From: Siphonodentalium dalli
Lineage: Eukaryota; Mollusca; Scaphopoda; Gadilida; Siphonodentaliidae
Length of the DNA stretch: 64,000 bases
NCBI GenBank assembly: GCA_032622095.1
Contig: CP136068.1
Location: 51,640,443 to 51,704,442 of the forward strand
Reading direction: 5' to 3'
Both the position numbers and the translations under genes were made by a program. Under the pieces are notes generated by a model, which was not told where the DNA came from, did not search any database, and saw nothing but the letters and a program-made list of their open reading frames with translations. This document shows, piece after piece, positions 43,373 to 56,363 of the stretch (positions are counted from its first letter, which is position 1; the number at the start of each line of letters is the position of its first letter).

Positions 43373-45092
43373 GGGCGTAATGCAACGCACTTGTTTTTTC
43401 TGAAATCTTATAACTGACTGACCTGATTACTCCAATTGTAGCGCCAGCGCATGGATTGCTGACGTCTGCGCAGGAATGTTGAATGAATACAGAAAAGGCG
43501 GGAGAGATGAATCGAAGATTTTTAGGTAAATATAAATCGGAGGTTATTGTTCTGTTGTCAATGTGTAATTTACCCATCAAGTGCAGTGTTCGGTTTGTCA
43601 AACTTGAGTACGTATGTGACATAAAGAGATTTTTTGAGCAGATCAATTTTCTCGTCTTTATTGTAATAACGTAAGCGTCAACCAACGTCAAAACGTAAAT
43701 ACTGTATACGTACGTAGAGTAACGTCGCATTGACTGACTGCAAAAAAGGAAAAATATGCATTCTTAAATATTTTAGTTACTTGTTAATAATTTGTTACAT
43801 ATGCATGTATATAGCACAGCATTGCAGAAAACAAACATCGTAATTGCCAATACACCAGAACCATCAACAAATGAATAATCATACGAAGAAGACCGGAAAA
43901 CGCTAAAATAAAAGAGATGACGAATGGTAACCAGAGACGTGGCGACAGGGGCGACAGGGGTGGGGGGTTTGTGTCTGACCCCCCCCCCCCCCCCCCAACT
44001 TTGGTCAAAATTTTCAACAGTTGGAAATTTCATACCTGCCAAAACATTAGTTGGAAATTTCATACCTGCCTGTTTTTGGACCAATATTTGCATATTTTCC
44101 TATTTTTGGTCAAAAGTTTGGACTGGACTGAAATGGTCATCAGTGGGATATTTTCCAACCTTAGGGGGGGGGGGGGTGTCAGGTTTGAAATTTCCAACTC
44201 TAAGAAGACTTGAGGCTAGTCTAGATGCTAGGATTTTGCGATTTTCTTGTTCAGATTTCAAAATTTTCCTCCCCCGTGGCCGGCCAATACAAAACTGCTA
44301 ATTAGTTTAACAGAACAATATTTTACTACATTTGGTCAAACTTGTGGACTGAAATGGTCATCAGTTAGTTGGAGAATTTCCCAACCTAAGAGGGAGTATG
44401 AGGTTTTAAATTTCCAACACTAGGGGAACTTCAGTTGAGGCCAGTCTAGATGCTAGAGTCAATGAGACTCGTTCCTAGAATAAATATGATGATATATTCG
44501 TTATACGCCTGTGACACAATGAAAGAAAACGAAAAACACTGAACAAACATGCGGCACAAACTAATAGGGAATAACAGTAACTGTCGTGGAACAGTTATTC
44601 CCCTAATTGGGCGACGGATAGTAACCAGTACTCAATTGTACGCGACTGAGTTGTGTTTATGTGTTGCTATCCATTGCATGTAAGATAGTCATAAAAGCAT
44701 TATCAACCAGACGAGATGTGTAGTTAGATACTTCCCCCAAAATAACATTTCAAAACAAAAATAAGTTCATTTCACAAGGAACAAGGAAGTAGATTGCTCA
44801 AGTTCTATTTAAATTAATTGCATTTTCATACACCTTTTCCGAAACTGCATTGGCTGGCTGGCCAAGTATTTATTAGGATTCTATATGATAATGCTGTTGC
44901 AGGAGCGTATGTCTTATTTGTGGGGGGGGGGGGGGAGAGAGCGGGGGCACAACACACACACACTTGCTATGTCGAGCATGTCCTTGAATATTATTTCATG
45001 GCACAATTGTTTCATCTAAACCTATGTCATTATCTTTTATATTTCATTTTCTTAGCAATTTCGTCAAGTTTTTCTTTTTGGAAAATTTGGGT

Positions 45093-45104
45093 GGCCCTGA
45101 AGCC
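45093..45104 (-). terminator. Broken histone stem-loop, H2A unit 3 (4-nt deletion)
   Basis: On the plus strand the site reads GGCCCTGAAGCC where the other six H2A copies have GGCCCTGAAAAGGGCC. Four bases of loop and descending stem are missing, so the 6-bp stem cannot form. SLBP-dependent 3' processing should fail. Confidence 0.95.
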
Positions 45105-45166
45105 GTTTTGTTTTGTTTGTTTTGCAGACAAGCCAAGCATTGAGATGTTGTGTGTCATCAAGATTT

Positions 45167-45541
45167 TTACTTGCTGCTCTGTGATTTCTTTGGGAGAAGA
45201 ACGGCTTGGATGTTTGGCAGAACACCACCTTGGGCGATGGTGACACCAGACAACAGTTTGTTCAACTCTTCGTCGTTCCTGATGGCGAGCTGGAGATGTC
45301 TTGGTATGATTCTGCTTTTCTTGTTGTCACGAGCAGCGTTTCCTGCCAACTCGAGAACCTCAGCTGCGAGGTATTCGAGAACTGCAGCCAAGTAGACTGG
45401 AGCTCCGGCACCGACACGCTCAGCATAGTTGCCTTTTCTCAGAAGACGATGGATTCTTCCGACGGGAAACTGGAGTCCAGCCCTTGATGATCGGGACTTT
45501 GCCTTTCCCTTTACTTTGCCACCTTTACCACGTCCAGACAT
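45167..45541 (-). CDS. H2A: Histone H2A, unit 3 (coding intact, 3' stem-loop lost)
   Basis: 124 aa, identical to the other copies with an intact promoter. The 3' end signal is destroyed, so transcripts would lack the stem-loop and probably be unstable or read through toward H4. Probably hypomorphic or a silent pseudogene in the making. Confidence 0.97.
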   Translation of the reverse strand: MSGRGKGGKVKGKAKSRSSRAGLQFPVGRIHRLLRKGNYAERVGAGAPVYLAAVLEYLAAEVLELAGNAARDNKKSRIIPRHLQLAIRNDEELNKLLSGVTIAQGGVLPNIQAVLLPKKSQSSK

Positions 45542-45814
45542 GATGTGAGTATTTGTTATGTTCGAAAAGACGAGAAATAGACTGATGATTTGGTCGAAAG
45601 TTGGAAAATATTTAAACCAAAATACGGATCGACCTAGTTATTTACACGTTTTCACCGAAGTCCGCGCGCGCGCAGGACGGTAAAGTGCTTTGTTGTGTGT
45701 AATTGGGTTAGACTTGCGATCGCGCGCGTCTCTTAAAAGGGAATTTTTTCAAAAAAAATTTGTATTCATTTTCTGTTCATCGAATCTCTCGATCGCACTG
45801 AGAAAAACTTAATC
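45542..45814. promoter_or_regulatory. Two-way H2A/H2B promoter, units 3/4
   Basis: H2A box at 45616-45609 (minus); H2B box at 45733-45739. Intact. Confidence 0.75.
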
Positions 45815-46186
45815 ATGCCACCCAAAGCAGGAAGCAAAGGAGCCAAAAAGGCCACCAAGACCCAGAAGCCGTCAACGGCCGGCACAAAGAAGAGGAAACG
45901 AAAAAGGAAGGAATCCTACGGAATCTACATCTACAAAGTCTTGAAACAGGTGCACCCAGACACCGGTGTCAGCAGCAAAGCCATGTCCATCATGAACAGC
46001 TTTGTCAACGACATCTTTGAGAGGATCGCAGCTGAGGCATCAAGACTGGCCCACTACAACAAACGATCCACCATCACCTCCCGAGAGGTCCAGACCGCCG
46101 TCAGACTTCTTCTCCCAGGTGAATTGGCCAAGCACGCCGTCTCTGAGGGCACCAAGGCCGTCACCAAGTACACCAGCAGCAAGTAA
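45815..46186 (+). CDS. H2B: Histone H2B, unit 4
   Basis: 123 aa, identical to the other copies. Confidence 0.99.
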   Translation: MPPKAGSKGAKKATKTQKPSTAGTKKRKRKRKESYGIYIYKVLKQVHPDTGVSSKAMSIMNSFVNDIFERIAAEASRLAHYNKRSTITSREVQTAVRLLLPGELAKHAVSEGTKAVTKYTSSK

Positions 46187-46218
46187 ACTGTTTGCATACA
46201 GATTTACACACAAAAAAC

Positions 46219-46234
46219 GGCCCTTTTCAGGGCC
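46219..46234 (+). terminator. Histone 3' stem-loop, H2B unit 4
   Basis: Intact. Confidence 0.97.
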
Positions 46235-46870
46235 ACCCAAATCTTCCAAAAAGAGTTACTCTAAACATTGCTATATCCCTCTCCCTCTCCCTGCCTCCCT
46301 CCCTCCCTCCCTCCATCCATCCCAACACATATAATCTCAAATAACTTTAGGCAATGAAACAAAAACAAATTTGAGAAAATCCATATGGTATAATGGAGTA
46401 TTACATGCTAACATATACGCTAACATATAAACTGTATATATGCACATATTTGTATATATATATATAACACACTTGTCATTGTGTGTACACAATTTAATAA
46501 CATGTGATATTTCTCCTCTCCTCTATTTGTTTATTCATTAATATATTCGTACAGTTTTCATAATGTTAAACAATATGCACCCCCCCCCCAACCCCACTGA
46601 CAGAGTCCCATCAATCGGCGACGTTATATATTGCATATATATCGTCTAAATGAATATGCATCCTACAAACCTAGATTGTTTTGCATTTACTTTAATGCAT
46701 CATCTGTATAAATGTAACATTTGAATGAATGAATGAATGAATGAATGAATGAATGAATGAATGAATGAATGAATGAATGAATGAATGAATGAATAAATGT
46801 GCCTACAGTTTCCATGATTTGTTGCAAATATATAGCAATTTTTAGAGTAACTCTTTTTGAAAAATTTGGT

Positions 46871-46886
46871 GGCCCTGAAAAGGGCC
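46871..46886 (-). terminator. Histone 3' stem-loop, H4 unit 4
   Basis: Intact. Confidence 0.97.
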
Positions 46887-46924
46887 GTTGTTTTTGAAGC
46901 TGGGTGCTTCGTCTGTAGAGGCGT

Positions 46925-47319
<395 letters not shown>

Positions 47320-49039
47320 GGGCGTAATGCAACGCACTTGTTTTTTCTGAAATCTTATAACTGACTGACCTGATTACTCCAATTGTAGCGCCAGCGCATG
47401 GATTGCTGACGTCTGCGCAGGAATGTTGAATGAATACAGAAAAGGCGGGAGAGATGAATCGAAGATTTTTAGGTAAATATAAATCGGAGGTTATTGTTCT
47501 GTTGTCAATGTGTAATTTACCCATCAAGTGCAGTGTTCGGTTTGTCAAACTTGAGTACGTATGTGACATAAAGAGATTTTTTGAGCAGATCAATTTTCTC
47601 GTCTTTATTGTAATAACGTAAGCGTCAACCAACGTCAAAACGTAAATACTGTATACGTACGTAGAGTAACGTCGCATTGACTGACTGCAAAAAAGGAAAA
47701 ATATGCATTCTTAAATATTTTAGTTACTTGTTAATAATTTGTTACATATGCATGTATATAGCACAGCATTGCAGAAAACAAACATCGTAATTGCCAATAC
47801 ACCAGAACCATCAACAAATGAATAATCATACGAAGAAGACCGGAAAACGCTAAAATAAAAGAGATGACGAATGGTAACCAGAGACGTGGCGACAGGGGCG
47901 ACAGGGGTGGGGGGTTTGTGTCTGACCCCCCCCCCCCCCCCCCAACTTTGGTCAAAATTTTCAACAGTTGGAAATTTCATACCTGCCAAAACATTAGTTG
48001 GAAATTTCATACCTGCCTGTTTTTGGACCAATATTTGCATATTTTCCTATTTTTGGTCAAAAGTTTGGACTGGACTGAAATGGTCATCAGTGGGATATTT
48101 TCCAACCTTAGGGGGGGGGGGGGTGTCAGGTTTGAAATTTCCAACTCTAAGAAGACTTGAGGCTAGTCTAGATGCTAGGATTTTGCGATTTTCTTGTTCA
48201 GATTTCAAAATTTTCCTCCCCCGTGGCCGGCCAATACAAAACTGCTAATTAGTTTAACAGAACAATATTTTACTACATTTGGTCAAACTTGTGGACTGAA
48301 ATGGTCATCAGTTAGTTGGAGAATTTCCCAACCTAAGAGGGAGTATGAGGTTTTAAATTTCCAACACTAGGGGAACTTCAGTTGAGGCCAGTCTAGATGC
48401 TAGAGTCAATGAGACTCGTTCCTAGAATAAATATGATGATATATTCGTTATACGCCTGTGACACAATGAAAGAAAACGAAAAACACTGAACAAACATGCG
48501 GCACAAACTAATAGGGAATAACAGTAACTGTCGTGGAACAGTTATTCCCCTAATTGGGCGACGGATAGTAACCAGTACTCAATTGTACGCGACTGAGTTG
48601 TGTTTATGTGTTGCTATCCATTGCATGTAAGATAGTCATAAAAGCATTATCAACCAGACGAGATGTGTAGTTAGATACTTCCCCCAAAATAACATTTCAA
48701 AACAAAAATAAGTTCATTTCACAAGGAACAAGGAAGTAGATTGCTCAAGTTCTATTTAAATTAATTGCATTTTCATACACCTTTTCCGAAACTGCATTGG
48801 CTGGCTGGCCAAGTATTTATTAGGATTCTATATGATAATGCTGTTGCAGGAGCGTATGTCTTATTTGTGGGGGGGGGGGGGGAGAGAGCGGGGGCACAAC
48901 ACACACACACTTGCTATGTCGAGCATGTCCTTGAATATTATTTCATGGCACAATTGTTTCATCTAAACCTATGTCATTATCTTTTATATTTCATTTTCTT
49001 AGCAATTTCGTCAAGTTTTTCTTTTTGGAAAATTTGGGT

Positions 49040-49055
49040 GGCCCTGAAAAGGGCC
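49040..49055 (-). terminator. Histone 3' stem-loop, H2A unit 4
   Basis: Intact. Confidence 0.97.
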
Positions 49056-49117
49056 GTTTTGTTTTGTTTGTTTTGCAGACAAGCCAAGCATTGAGATGTT
49101 GTGTGTCATCAAGATTT

Positions 49118-49492
49118 TTACTTGCTGCTCTGTGATTTCTTTGGGAGAAGAACGGCTTGGATGTTTGGCAGAACACCACCTTGGGCGATGGTGACACCAG
49201 ACAACAGTTTGTTCAACTCTTCGTCGTTCCTGATGGCGAGCTGGAGATGTCTTGGTATGATTCTGCTTTTCTTGTTGTCACGAGCAGCGTTTCCTGCCAA
49301 CTCGAGAACCTCAGCTGCGAGGTATTCGAGAACTGCAGCCAAGTAGACTGGAGCTCCGGCACCGACACGCTCAGCATAGTTGCCTTTTCTCAGAAGACGA
49401 TGGATTCTTCCGACGGGAAACTGGAGTCCAGCCCTTGATGATCGGGACTTTGCCTTTCCCTTTACTTTGCCACCTTTACCACGTCCAGACAT
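49118..49492 (-). CDS. H2A: Histone H2A, unit 4
   Basis: 124 aa, identical to the other copies. Its half of the shared promoter is intact although the H2B half carries an insertion. Confidence 0.99.
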   Translation of the reverse strand: MSGRGKGGKVKGKAKSRSSRAGLQFPVGRIHRLLRKGNYAERVGAGAPVYLAAVLEYLAAEVLELAGNAARDNKKSRIIPRHLQLAIRNDEELNKLLSGVTIAQGGVLPNIQAVLLPKKSQSSK

Positions 49493-49718
49493 GATGTGAG
49501 TATTTGTTATGTTCGAAAAGACGAGAAATAGACTGATGATTTGGTCGAAAGTTGGAAAATATTTAAACCAAAATACGGATCGACCTAGTTATTTACACGT
49601 TTTCACCGAAGTCCGCGCGCGCGCAGGACGGTAAAGTGCTTTGTTGTGTGTAATTGGGTTAGACTTGCGATCGCGCGCGTCTCTTAAAAGGGAATTTTTT
49701 CAAAAAAAATTTGTATTC
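49493..49718. promoter_or_regulatory. Two-way H2A/H2B promoter, units 4/5 (H2B side drives into insertion)
   Basis: The H2A box at 49567-49560 (minus) is intact. The H2B box TTAAAAG at 49684-49690 now faces the inserted element, which begins at 49719, 35 nt after the first T of the box. Includes the promoter-side TSD at 49705-49718. Confidence 0.75.
49705..49718. repeat. Target-site duplication, promoter-side copy (H2B)
   Basis: AAAAATTTGTATTC; the second copy is at 50847-50860. It lies 22-35 nt from the first T of the H2B TATA-like box. Confidence 0.92.
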
Positions 49719-49874
49719 TCTGGCCTGAGAGTGGAGCGAAACGGTCGTGATTGCTTCGATCCTTATTAGTTCCTCTTCGGTCAGAGCGTTGAGCACGGGT
49801 GAGTCGTGTGGTCGCGCCTCCGGGTGCAGCTGCCCTCGTGCTTAACGCCAGTGAGACGGTTTTGGATTAGGCTT

Positions 49875-50126
49875 ATGGATTTAATCCCAGACGCCGTGTT
49901 GGCCGCAGTGCAAAGAAGTCGGATATTGGACATCGCTAACTGGTCTCTCCAGTCTAGCCGGGGATATCTGACTCTTTGCCTGGAGTTCCGAGTCGGAAGA
50001 TGCTGGACACCAGAAATCACAGACCCGGGACACCTACTCCAAGACTGCCTCCTGTCATCTGAGTGGGAAGAAGAAGGGGCCGCCCAAGAAAAAGACGCCT
50101 GCGAGAAAAAGAAGGGACGCCGCTAG
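49875..50126 (+). CDS. Short ORF in the H2B-inserted element, 83 aa
   Basis: Starts at ATG 49875 with MDLIPDAVLAAVQRSRILDI. It overlaps the longer frame by ~155 nt in a different frame. The first half looks protein-like (WSLQSSRGYLTLCLEFR) and the last third is low-complexity Glu/Lys. It may be the N-terminal part of one ancestral ORF1-like protein, continued in the other frame after a frameshift. No domain was recognised. Confidence 0.4.
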   Translation: MDLIPDAVLAAVQRSRILDIANWSLQSSRGYLTLCLEFRVGRCWTPEITDPGHLLQDCLLSSEWEEEGAAQEKDACEKKKGRR

Positions 50127-50724
50127 ACGAGCCAAATGGAAGAAGAGGGGGGTGACTGTTGATTTGCCAGTCACCCCTCCCCTTGTGGTTCAGCCGTCTA
50201 CAGTCATAGCCGGCGGGTCGAAGTTGTCTGAGAGACGCCCAGACGACTCGACCCGCATGGAGACTGACGACATAGTACCAGCTAGCAGGGACTCCGTGGA
50301 TCTGCCGGAGGTCCCTGCTGTCGTCGTCGAGGCTAGCGGAGACAGGGACGTGGATTCCACCCCAGATGTTCCTGCCGCCAGCTTCGACGTGGAACTGGAC
50401 TTTACACCTCGGACACCGGATTACCAAAACATCCCGGTGTCCTCCCAGCTCCACCAGCACCAACAACAACAGCACAGACACCACTCGGTCCTGTTGAAGA
50501 CGTCATCCTGTCTGCTGAAAACACCATCGCTGAAAATCAAAGATACCGGAAAGAAGAAAAAGAGACAGTTCAACGCTACATACAAGAGCAAGAAGCGAAA
50601 GTTCAACAAATCATACAGCAGCATCAGCAGAGAAATCCGTCACCTACATCATCTCCTCAGTCATCAACAGAAAAGCCAAACCCAAAAAAGAAAAGAAAAA
50701 AGAAGAAATAATCATCTATCATAA
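49972..50724 (+). CDS. Basic ORF1-like protein of the H2B-inserted element
   Basis: The frame is open from the codon after a TGA at 49969 to the stop at 50722-50724 (250 codons) but has no ATG near its start; a GTG lies at 50152. It encodes a strongly basic motif (KKKGPPKKKTPARKKRDAAR then RAKWKKR), an acidic/Pro/Ser middle, a Gln/His-rich stretch (LHQHQQQQHRHH) and a Lys-rich C-terminus. The KKxP..RKKRDAARRA-type block resembles, from memory, basic motifs in ORF1-like proteins of some invertebrate LINEs; this is unverified. Probably nucleic-acid-binding. It may form one protein with the preceding frame if a frameshift has occurred. Confidence 0.45.
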   Translation, partial: LFAWSSESEDAGHQKSQTRDTYSKTASCHLSGKKKGPPKKKTPARKRRDAARRAKWKKRGVTVDLPVTPPLVVQPSTVIAGGSKLSERRPDDSTRMETDDIVPASRDSVDLPEVPAVVVEASGDRDVDSTPDVPAASFDVELDFTPRTPDYQNIPVSSQLHQHQQQQHRHHSVLLKTSSCLLKTPSLKIKDTGKKKKRQFNATYKSKKRKFNKSYSSISREIRHLHHLLSHQQKSQTQKRKEKRRNNHLS

Positions 50725-50846
50725 AAATGCTCACTTTTTTTTTTTTTTTTATTCACAAATAAAGGCAACAACATGAGGGATTAAGGGGAGTTGCCACTCG
50801 GTGCTTCCGACAATCCCGGGCTAGCCCCCCGAACCACTCACTCACG

Positions 50847-50860
50847 AAAAATTTGTATTC
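50847..50860. repeat. Target-site duplication, downstream copy (H2B side)
   Basis: AAAAATTTGTATTC, followed by the H2B initiator-like ATTTTCTG and the 47-nt leader. Confidence 0.92.
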
Positions 50861-50907
50861 ATTTTCTGTTCATCGAATCTCTCGATCGCACTGAGAAAAA
50901 CTTAATC

Positions 50908-51279
50908 ATGCCACCCAAAGCAGGAAGCAAAGGAGCCAAAAAGGCCACCAAGACCCAGAAGCCGTCAACGGCCGGCACAAAGAAGAGGAAACGAAAAAGG
51001 AAGGAATCCTACGGAATCTACATCTACAAAGTCTTGAAACAGGTGCACCCAGACACCGGTGTCAGCAGCAAAGCCATGTCCATCATGAACAGCTTTGTCA
51101 ACGACATCTTTGAGAGGATCGCAGCTGAGGCATCAAGACTGGCCCACTACAACAAACGATCCACCATCACCTCCCGAGAGGTCCAGACCGCCGTCAGACT
51201 TCTTCTCCCAGGTGAATTGGCCAAGCACGCCGTCTCTGAGGGCACCAAGGCCGTCACCAAGTACACCAGCAGCAAGTAA
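50908..51279 (+). CDS. H2B: Histone H2B, unit 5 (promoter displaced by insertion)
   Basis: 123 aa, identical to the other copies. Only 47 nt of the native leader plus the TSD precede the ATG; upstream is the 1128-bp element. The frame is open upstream to a TAA at 50782, but no ATG lies in that extension, so the normal Met is kept as start. Confidence 0.98.
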   Translation: MPPKAGSKGAKKATKTQKPSTAGTKKRKRKRKESYGIYIYKVLKQVHPDTGVSSKAMSIMNSFVNDIFERIAAEASRLAHYNKRSTITSREVQTAVRLLLPGELAKHAVSEGTKAVTKYTSSK

Positions 51280-51311
51280 ACTGTTTGCATACAGATTTAC
51301 ACACAAAAAAC

Positions 51312-51327
51312 GGCCCTTTTCAGGGCC
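51312..51327 (+). terminator. Histone 3' stem-loop, H2B unit 5
   Basis: Intact. Confidence 0.97.
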
Positions 51328-51963
51328 ACCCAAATCTTCCAAAAAGAGTTACTCTAAACATTGCTATATCCCTCTCCCTCTCCCTGCCTCCCTCCCTCCC
51401 TCCCTCCATCCATCCCAACACATATAATCTCAAATAACTTTAGGCAATGAAACAAAAACAAATTTGAGAAAATCCATATGGTATAATGGAGTATTACATG
51501 CTAACATATACGCTAACATATAAACTGTATATATGCACATATTTGTATATATATATATAACACACTTGTCATTGTGTGTACACAATTTAATAACATGTGA
51601 TATTTCTCCTCTCCTCTATTTGTTTATTCATTAATATATTCGTACAGTTTTCATAATGTTAAACAATATGCACCCCCCCCCCAACCCCACTGACAGAGTC
51701 CCATCAATCGGCGACGTTATATATTGCATATATATCGTCTAAATGAATATGCATCCTACAAACCTAGATTGTTTTGCATTTACTTTAATGCATCATCTGT
51801 ATAAATGTAACATTTGAATGAATGAATGAATGAATGAATGAATGAATGAATGAATGAATGAATGAATGAATGAATGAATGAATGAATAAATGTGCCTACA
51901 GTTTCCATGATTTGTTGCAAATATATAGCAATTTTTAGAGTAACTCTTTTTGAAAAATTTGGT

Positions 51964-51979
51964 GGCCCTGAAAAGGGCC
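51964..51979 (-). terminator. Histone 3' stem-loop, H4 unit 5
   Basis: Intact. Confidence 0.97.
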
Positions 51980-52017
51980 GTTGTTTTTGAAGCTGGGTGC
52001 TTCGTCTGTAGAGGCGT

Positions 52018-52412
<395 letters not shown>

Positions 52413-54132
52413 GGGCGTAATGCAACGCACTTGTTTTTTCTGAAATCTTATAACTGACTGACCTGATTACTCCAATTGTAGCGCCAGCGCATGGATTGCT
52501 GACGTCTGCGCAGGAATGTTGAATGAATACAGAAAAGGCGGGAGAGATGAATCGAAGATTTTTAGGTAAATATAAATCGGAGGTTATTGTTCTGTTGTCA
52601 ATGTGTAATTTACCCATCAAGTGCAGTGTTCGGTTTGTCAAACTTGAGTACGTATGTGACATAAAGAGATTTTTTGAGCAGATCAATTTTCTCGTCTTTA
52701 TTGTAATAACGTAAGCGTCAACCAACGTCAAAACGTAAATACTGTATACGTACGTAGAGTAACGTCGCATTGACTGACTGCAAAAAAGGAAAAATATGCA
52801 TTCTTAAATATTTTAGTTACTTGTTAATAATTTGTTACATATGCATGTATATAGCACAGCATTGCAGAAAACAAACATCGTAATTGCCAATACACCAGAA
52901 CCATCAACAAATGAATAATCATACGAAGAAGACCGGAAAACGCTAAAATAAAAGAGATGACGAATGGTAACCAGAGACGTGGCGACAGGGGCGACAGGGG
53001 TGGGGGGTTTGTGTCTGACCCCCCCCCCCCCCCCCCAACTTTGGTCAAAATTTTCAACAGTTGGAAATTTCATACCTGCCAAAACATTAGTTGGAAATTT
53101 CATACCTGCCTGTTTTTGGACCAATATTTGCATATTTTCCTATTTTTGGTCAAAAGTTTGGACTGGACTGAAATGGTCATCAGTGGGATATTTTCCAACC
53201 TTAGGGGGGGGGGGGGTGTCAGGTTTGAAATTTCCAACTCTAAGAAGACTTGAGGCTAGTCTAGATGCTAGGATTTTGCGATTTTCTTGTTCAGATTTCA
53301 AAATTTTCCTCCCCCGTGGCCGGCCAATACAAAACTGCTAATTAGTTTAACAGAACAATATTTTACTACATTTGGTCAAACTTGTGGACTGAAATGGTCA
53401 TCAGTTAGTTGGAGAATTTCCCAACCTAAGAGGGAGTATGAGGTTTTAAATTTCCAACACTAGGGGAACTTCAGTTGAGGCCAGTCTAGATGCTAGAGTC
53501 AATGAGACTCGTTCCTAGAATAAATATGATGATATATTCGTTATACGCCTGTGACACAATGAAAGAAAACGAAAAACACTGAACAAACATGCGGCACAAA
53601 CTAATAGGGAATAACAGTAACTGTCGTGGAACAGTTATTCCCCTAATTGGGCGACGGATAGTAACCAGTACTCAATTGTACGCGACTGAGTTGTGTTTAT
53701 GTGTTGCTATCCATTGCATGTAAGATAGTCATAAAAGCATTATCAACCAGACGAGATGTGTAGTTAGATACTTCCCCCAAAATAACATTTCAAAACAAAA
53801 ATAAGTTCATTTCACAAGGAACAAGGAAGTAGATTGCTCAAGTTCTATTTAAATTAATTGCATTTTCATACACCTTTTCCGAAACTGCATTGGCTGGCTG
53901 GCCAAGTATTTATTAGGATTCTATATGATAATGCTGTTGCAGGAGCGTATGTCTTATTTGTGGGGGGGGGGGGGGAGAGAGCGGGGGCACAACACACACA
54001 CACTTGCTATGTCGAGCATGTCCTTGAATATTATTTCATGGCACAATTGTTTCATCTAAACCTATGTCATTATCTTTTATATTTCATTTTCTTAGCAATT
54101 TCGTCAAGTTTTTCTTTTTGGAAAATTTGGGT

Positions 54133-54148
54133 GGCCCTGAAAAGGGCC
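54133..54148 (-). terminator. Histone 3' stem-loop, H2A unit 5
   Basis: Intact. Confidence 0.97.
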
Positions 54149-54210
54149 GTTTTGTTTTGTTTGTTTTGCAGACAAGCCAAGCATTGAGATGTTGTGTGTC
54201 ATCAAGATTT

Positions 54211-54585
54211 TTACTTGCTGCTCTGTGATTTCTTTGGGAGAAGAACGGCTTGGATGTTTGGCAGAACACCACCTTGGGCGATGGTGACACCAGACAACAG
54301 TTTGTTCAACTCTTCGTCGTTCCTGATGGCGAGCTGGAGATGTCTTGGTATGATTCTGCTTTTCTTGTTGTCACGAGCAGCGTTTCCTGCCAACTCGAGA
54401 ACCTCAGCTGCGAGGTATTCGAGAACTGCAGCCAAGTAGACTGGAGCTCCGGCACCGACACGCTCAGCATAGTTGCCTTTTCTCAGAAGACGATGGATTC
54501 TTCCGACGGGAAACTGGAGTCCAGCCCTTGATGATCGGGACTTTGCCTTTCCCTTTACTTTGCCACCTTTACCACGTCCAGACAT
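54211..54585 (-). CDS. H2A: Histone H2A, unit 5
   Basis: 124 aa, identical to the other copies. Confidence 0.99.
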   Translation of the reverse strand: MSGRGKGGKVKGKAKSRSSRAGLQFPVGRIHRLLRKGNYAERVGAGAPVYLAAVLEYLAAEVLELAGNAARDNKKSRIIPRHLQLAIRNDEELNKLLSGVTIAQGGVLPNIQAVLLPKKSQSSK

Positions 54586-54858
54586 GATGTGAGTATTTGT
54601 TATGTTCGAAAAGACGAGAAATAGACTGATGATTTGGTCGAAAGTTGGAAAATATTTAAACCAAAATACGGATCGACCTAGTTATTTACACGTTTTCACC
54701 GAAGTCCGCGCGCGCGCAGGACGGTAAAGTGCTTTGTTGTGTGTAATTGGGTTAGACTTGCGATCGCGCGCGTCTCTTAAAAGGGAATTTTTTCAAAAAA
54801 AATTTGTATTCATTTTCTGTTCATCGAATCTCTCGATCGCACTGAGAAAAACTTAATC
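54586..54858. promoter_or_regulatory. Two-way H2A/H2B promoter, units 5/6
   Basis: H2A box at 54660-54653 (minus); H2B box at 54777-54783. Confidence 0.75.
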
Positions 54859-55230
54859 ATGCCACCCAAAGCAGGAAGCAAAGGAGCCAAAAAGGCCACC
54901 AAGACCCAGAAGCCGTCAACGGCCGGCACAAAGAAGAGGAAACGAAAAAGGAAGGAATCCTACGGAATCTACATCTACAAAGTCTTGAAACAGGTGCACC
55001 CAGACACCGGTGTCAGCAGCAAAGCCATGTCCATCATGAACAGCTTTGTCAACGACATCTTTGAGAGGATCGCAGCTGAGGCATCAAGACTGGCCCACTA
55101 CAACAAACGATCCACCATCACCTCCCGAGAGGTCCAGACCGCCGTCAGACTTCTTCTCCCAGGTGAATTGGCCAAGCACGCCGTCTCTGAGGGCACCAAG
55201 GCCGTCACCAAGTACACCAGCAGCAAGTAA
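54859..55230 (+). CDS. H2B: Histone H2B, unit 6
   Basis: 123 aa, identical to the other copies. Confidence 0.99.
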   Translation: MPPKAGSKGAKKATKTQKPSTAGTKKRKRKRKESYGIYIYKVLKQVHPDTGVSSKAMSIMNSFVNDIFERIAAEASRLAHYNKRSTITSREVQTAVRLLLPGELAKHAVSEGTKAVTKYTSSK

Positions 55231-55262
55231 ACTGTTTGCATACAGATTTACACACAAAAAAC

Positions 55263-55278
55263 GGCCCTTTTCAGGGCC
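55263..55278 (+). terminator. Histone 3' stem-loop, H2B unit 6
   Basis: Intact. Confidence 0.97.
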
Positions 55279-55914
55279 ACCCAAATCTTCCAAAAAGAGT
55301 TACTCTAAACATTGCTATATCCCTCTCCCTCTCCCTGCCTCCCTCCCTCCCTCCCTCCATCCATCCCAACACATATAATCTCAAATAACTTTAGGCAATG
55401 AAACAAAAACAAATTTGAGAAAATCCATATGGTATAATGGAGTATTACATGCTAACATATACGCTAACATATAAACTGTATATATGCACATATTTGTATA
55501 TATATATATAACACACTTGTCATTGTGTGTACACAATTTAATAACATGTGATATTTCTCCTCTCCTCTATTTGTTTATTCATTAATATATTCGTACAGTT
55601 TTCATAATGTTAAACAATATGCACCCCCCCCCCAACCCCACTGACAGAGTCCCATCAATCGGCGACGTTATATATTGCATATATATCGTCTAAATGAATA
55701 TGCATCCTACAAACCTAGATTGTTTTGCATTTACTTTAATGCATCATCTGTATAAATGTAACATTTGAATGAATGAATGAATGAATGAATGAATGAATGA
55801 ATGAATGAATGAATGAATGAATGAATGAATGAATGAATAAATGTGCCTACAGTTTCCATGATTTGTTGCAAATATATAGCAATTTTTAGAGTAACTCTTT
55901 TTGAAAAATTTGGT

Positions 55915-55930
55915 GGCCCTGAAAAGGGCC
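55915..55930 (-). terminator. Histone 3' stem-loop, H4 unit 6
   Basis: Intact. Confidence 0.97.
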
Positions 55931-55968
55931 GTTGTTTTTGAAGCTGGGTGCTTCGTCTGTAGAGGCGT

Positions 55969-56363
<395 letters not shown>

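Larger units (their letters stand above)
49719..50846 (+). mobile_element. 1128-bp ORF-bearing retroelement inserted at the H2B start site
   Basis: The insert is bounded by a 14-bp TSD and runs in the same direction as H2B. It starts TCTGGCCTGAGAGTGGAGCG. It has a 5' region with a short open frame, a longer basic open frame to 50724, T16 at 50735-50750 and AATAAA at 50758-50763. A hairpin follows (GGCAAC 50764-50769 / GTTGCC 50790-50795), then the tail ACCACTCACTCACG. No LTR, TIR, RT or endonuclease was found. The long TSD and 3' hairpin suggest retrotransposition using another element's machinery, perhaps as an internally deleted LINE derivative. The family is not identified, and it shows no obvious sequence similarity to the 4.9-kb element. 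Confidence 0.85.

Noticed and set aside
49719-50846. Processed pseudogene of a host mRNA
   Set aside because: No terminal poly-A tail before the TSD, a structured non-A 3' end follows AATAAA, and no host protein is recognisable; a retroelement origin is preferred, though not proven.
50791-50907. N-terminally extended H2B in unit 5 fused to element sequence
   Set aside because: The extension has no ATG and is stopped by a TAA at 50782; the normal H2B Met is the sensible start.
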